Shown here piece after piece: positions 5,977 to 6,501 of a stretch of DNA of 6,501 nucleotides. The notes under the pieces are model-generated. The model did no database searches. It was not told where the DNA came from and saw nothing but the letters and a program-made list of their open reading frames with translations. The translations under genes were made by a program, and so were the position numbers. Source of the DNA: Chlorobiota bacterium. GTDB taxonomy: Bacteria; Bacteroidota; Ignavibacteria; SZUA-365; JAADGX01. How positions within the stretch are numbered: position 1 is the stretch's first letter; the number at the start of each line of letters is the position of its first letter. The stretch lies in the NCBI GenBank assembly GCA_013152135.1, contig JAADGX010000150.1:4359-10859 (forward strand), given 5' to 3'.

Positions 5977-6501
5977 ATGACGAGCCCGCATTTTCGCAAT
6001 AAGCAACCGGACCTCCTTTCACGCGTACGCGCGTGGAACATCCGATACTTCAGCAGTAAGCGGCGTCGACACGCCGTTTTCACCCGCCCACCCGCATGGA
6101 GCATTCTCATGCTCTTCGTATTGTTCCATGCCGGGTGCGGACCGACCGTGTACTTCGTTAAACCACCCGACTGGCAAAGCATCAGGGCGCGCGACTCCAC
6201 CATTGCGCACTTCCGCCCCGCGCTCCAGGGAAAGAAGTTTTGTCTCGATCCCGGGCACGGTCCCGGCGTGGAGGACCGGCGCGGACCGGCGGGCGACGTG
6301 TACGAGCCCGAGGTCAATTTCAGGGTCGCCTTGATGCTGAAACGCTACCTCGAAAGGGCAGGGGCCAGCGTGATACTGACGCGCAAGGCGACGACAAACC
6401 CCTCGCTCGAAGAGCGCAAAACGATTGCCCGGCAATCCCAGGCGGACTTTTTCATCTCCATTCACCACAATGCCGCGGGCAATCCTTTCACGAACTACAC
6501 C
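5977..6501 (+). CDS. Lipoprotein N-acetylmuramoyl-L-alanine amidase (Amidase_3), 5' part only
   Basis: The frame is open from the ATG at 5977 to the right edge (175 codons), so the C-terminus, including the expected catalytic glutamate, is missing. The enzyme should cut the amide bond between N-acetylmuramic acid and L-alanine of the stem peptide. Amidase_3 motifs are KFCLDPGHG (87-95; H94 a zinc ligand), YEPEVNF (109-115; E110 the likely zinc glutamate), a helix ending in GASVILTRK (129-137), LEERKTIA (144-151), and FFISIHHNA (158-166; H163 the third zinc ligand). The N-terminus is basic and long (residues 1-40, with KRRR at 29-32). It is followed by WSILMLFVLFHAGC (41-54), a hydrophobic core and lipobox with C54, so the protein is probably a lipoprotein. 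No other ATG, GTG or TTG in this frame gives a shorter signal peptide with an intact hydrophobic core. It lies 58 bp after a peptidoglycan-binding lipoprotein gene, which fits cell-wall remodelling. Confidence 0.9.
   Translation, partial: MTSPHFRNKQPDLLSRVRAWNIRYFSSKRRRHAVFTRPPAWSILMLFVLFHAGCGPTVYFVKPPDWQSIRARDSTIAHFRPALQGKKFCLDPGHGPGVEDRRGPAGDVYEPEVNFRVALMLKRYLERAGASVILTRKATTNPSLEERKTIARQSQADFFISIHHNAAGNPFTNYT

Noticed and set aside
5463..6317. Minus-strand open frame (284 codons) across the OmpA domain, the gap and the amidase
   Set aside because: It spans two well-supported plus-strand genes and shows no family features.
1..6501. tRNA, rRNA, riboswitch, CRISPR array, insertion sequence or attachment site
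   Set aside because: I saw no cloverleaf-like sequence, regular spaced repeats, transposase frame or terminal inverted repeats, and the intergenic gaps are short.

Overview
The window is a stretch of GC-rich bacterial chromosome with seven protein genes and short intergenic gaps. No tRNA, rRNA, CRISPR array or mobile element was seen. Three clues point to the Bacteroidota/Chlorobiota branch (for example Ignavibacteria- or Kapabacteria-like organisms). The first is a PorE-like protein: lipoprotein, five-bladed propeller, carboxypeptidase-regulatory-like domain, then OmpA. The second is a signal peptide ending in SAQ. The third is three candidate promoters with a TTG...TAnnTT layout. This placement is inference; no marker gene is present to settle it.

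Left part (1-936): on the minus strand, the first 264 codons of a secreted beta-propeller protein run off the left edge. It is divergent from the next gene, and 142 bp lie between the two starts.

Second part (937-2010), plus strand: a compact cluster of an ECF sigma factor, a soluble zinc-binding anti-sigma factor overlapping it by 8 bp, and a 58-residue two-helix membrane protein with a CPILC motif (DUF6132-like). It looks like a small stress- or redox-responsive regulatory cassette. The signal it senses is not visible in the sequence.

Third part (2011-3932): an AT-rich promoter region, then a ClC-family chloride channel/transporter with two C-terminal CBS domains. The residue matching the internal proton glutamate of E. 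coli ClC is alanine, which argues for a channel or a non-standard coupling mechanism.

Right part (3933-6501): a PorE-like outer-membrane lipoprotein that should bind both peptidoglycan and a protein partner. After 58 bp comes the 5' part of a lipoprotein N-acetylmuramoyl-L-alanine amidase (Amidase_3), cut by the right edge. Both act at the cell wall, one binding peptidoglycan and one cleaving it. Candidate promoters precede the ClC, PorE-like and amidase genes; for ClC and the amidase they sit so close to the ATG that the mRNAs may be leaderless or nearly so.
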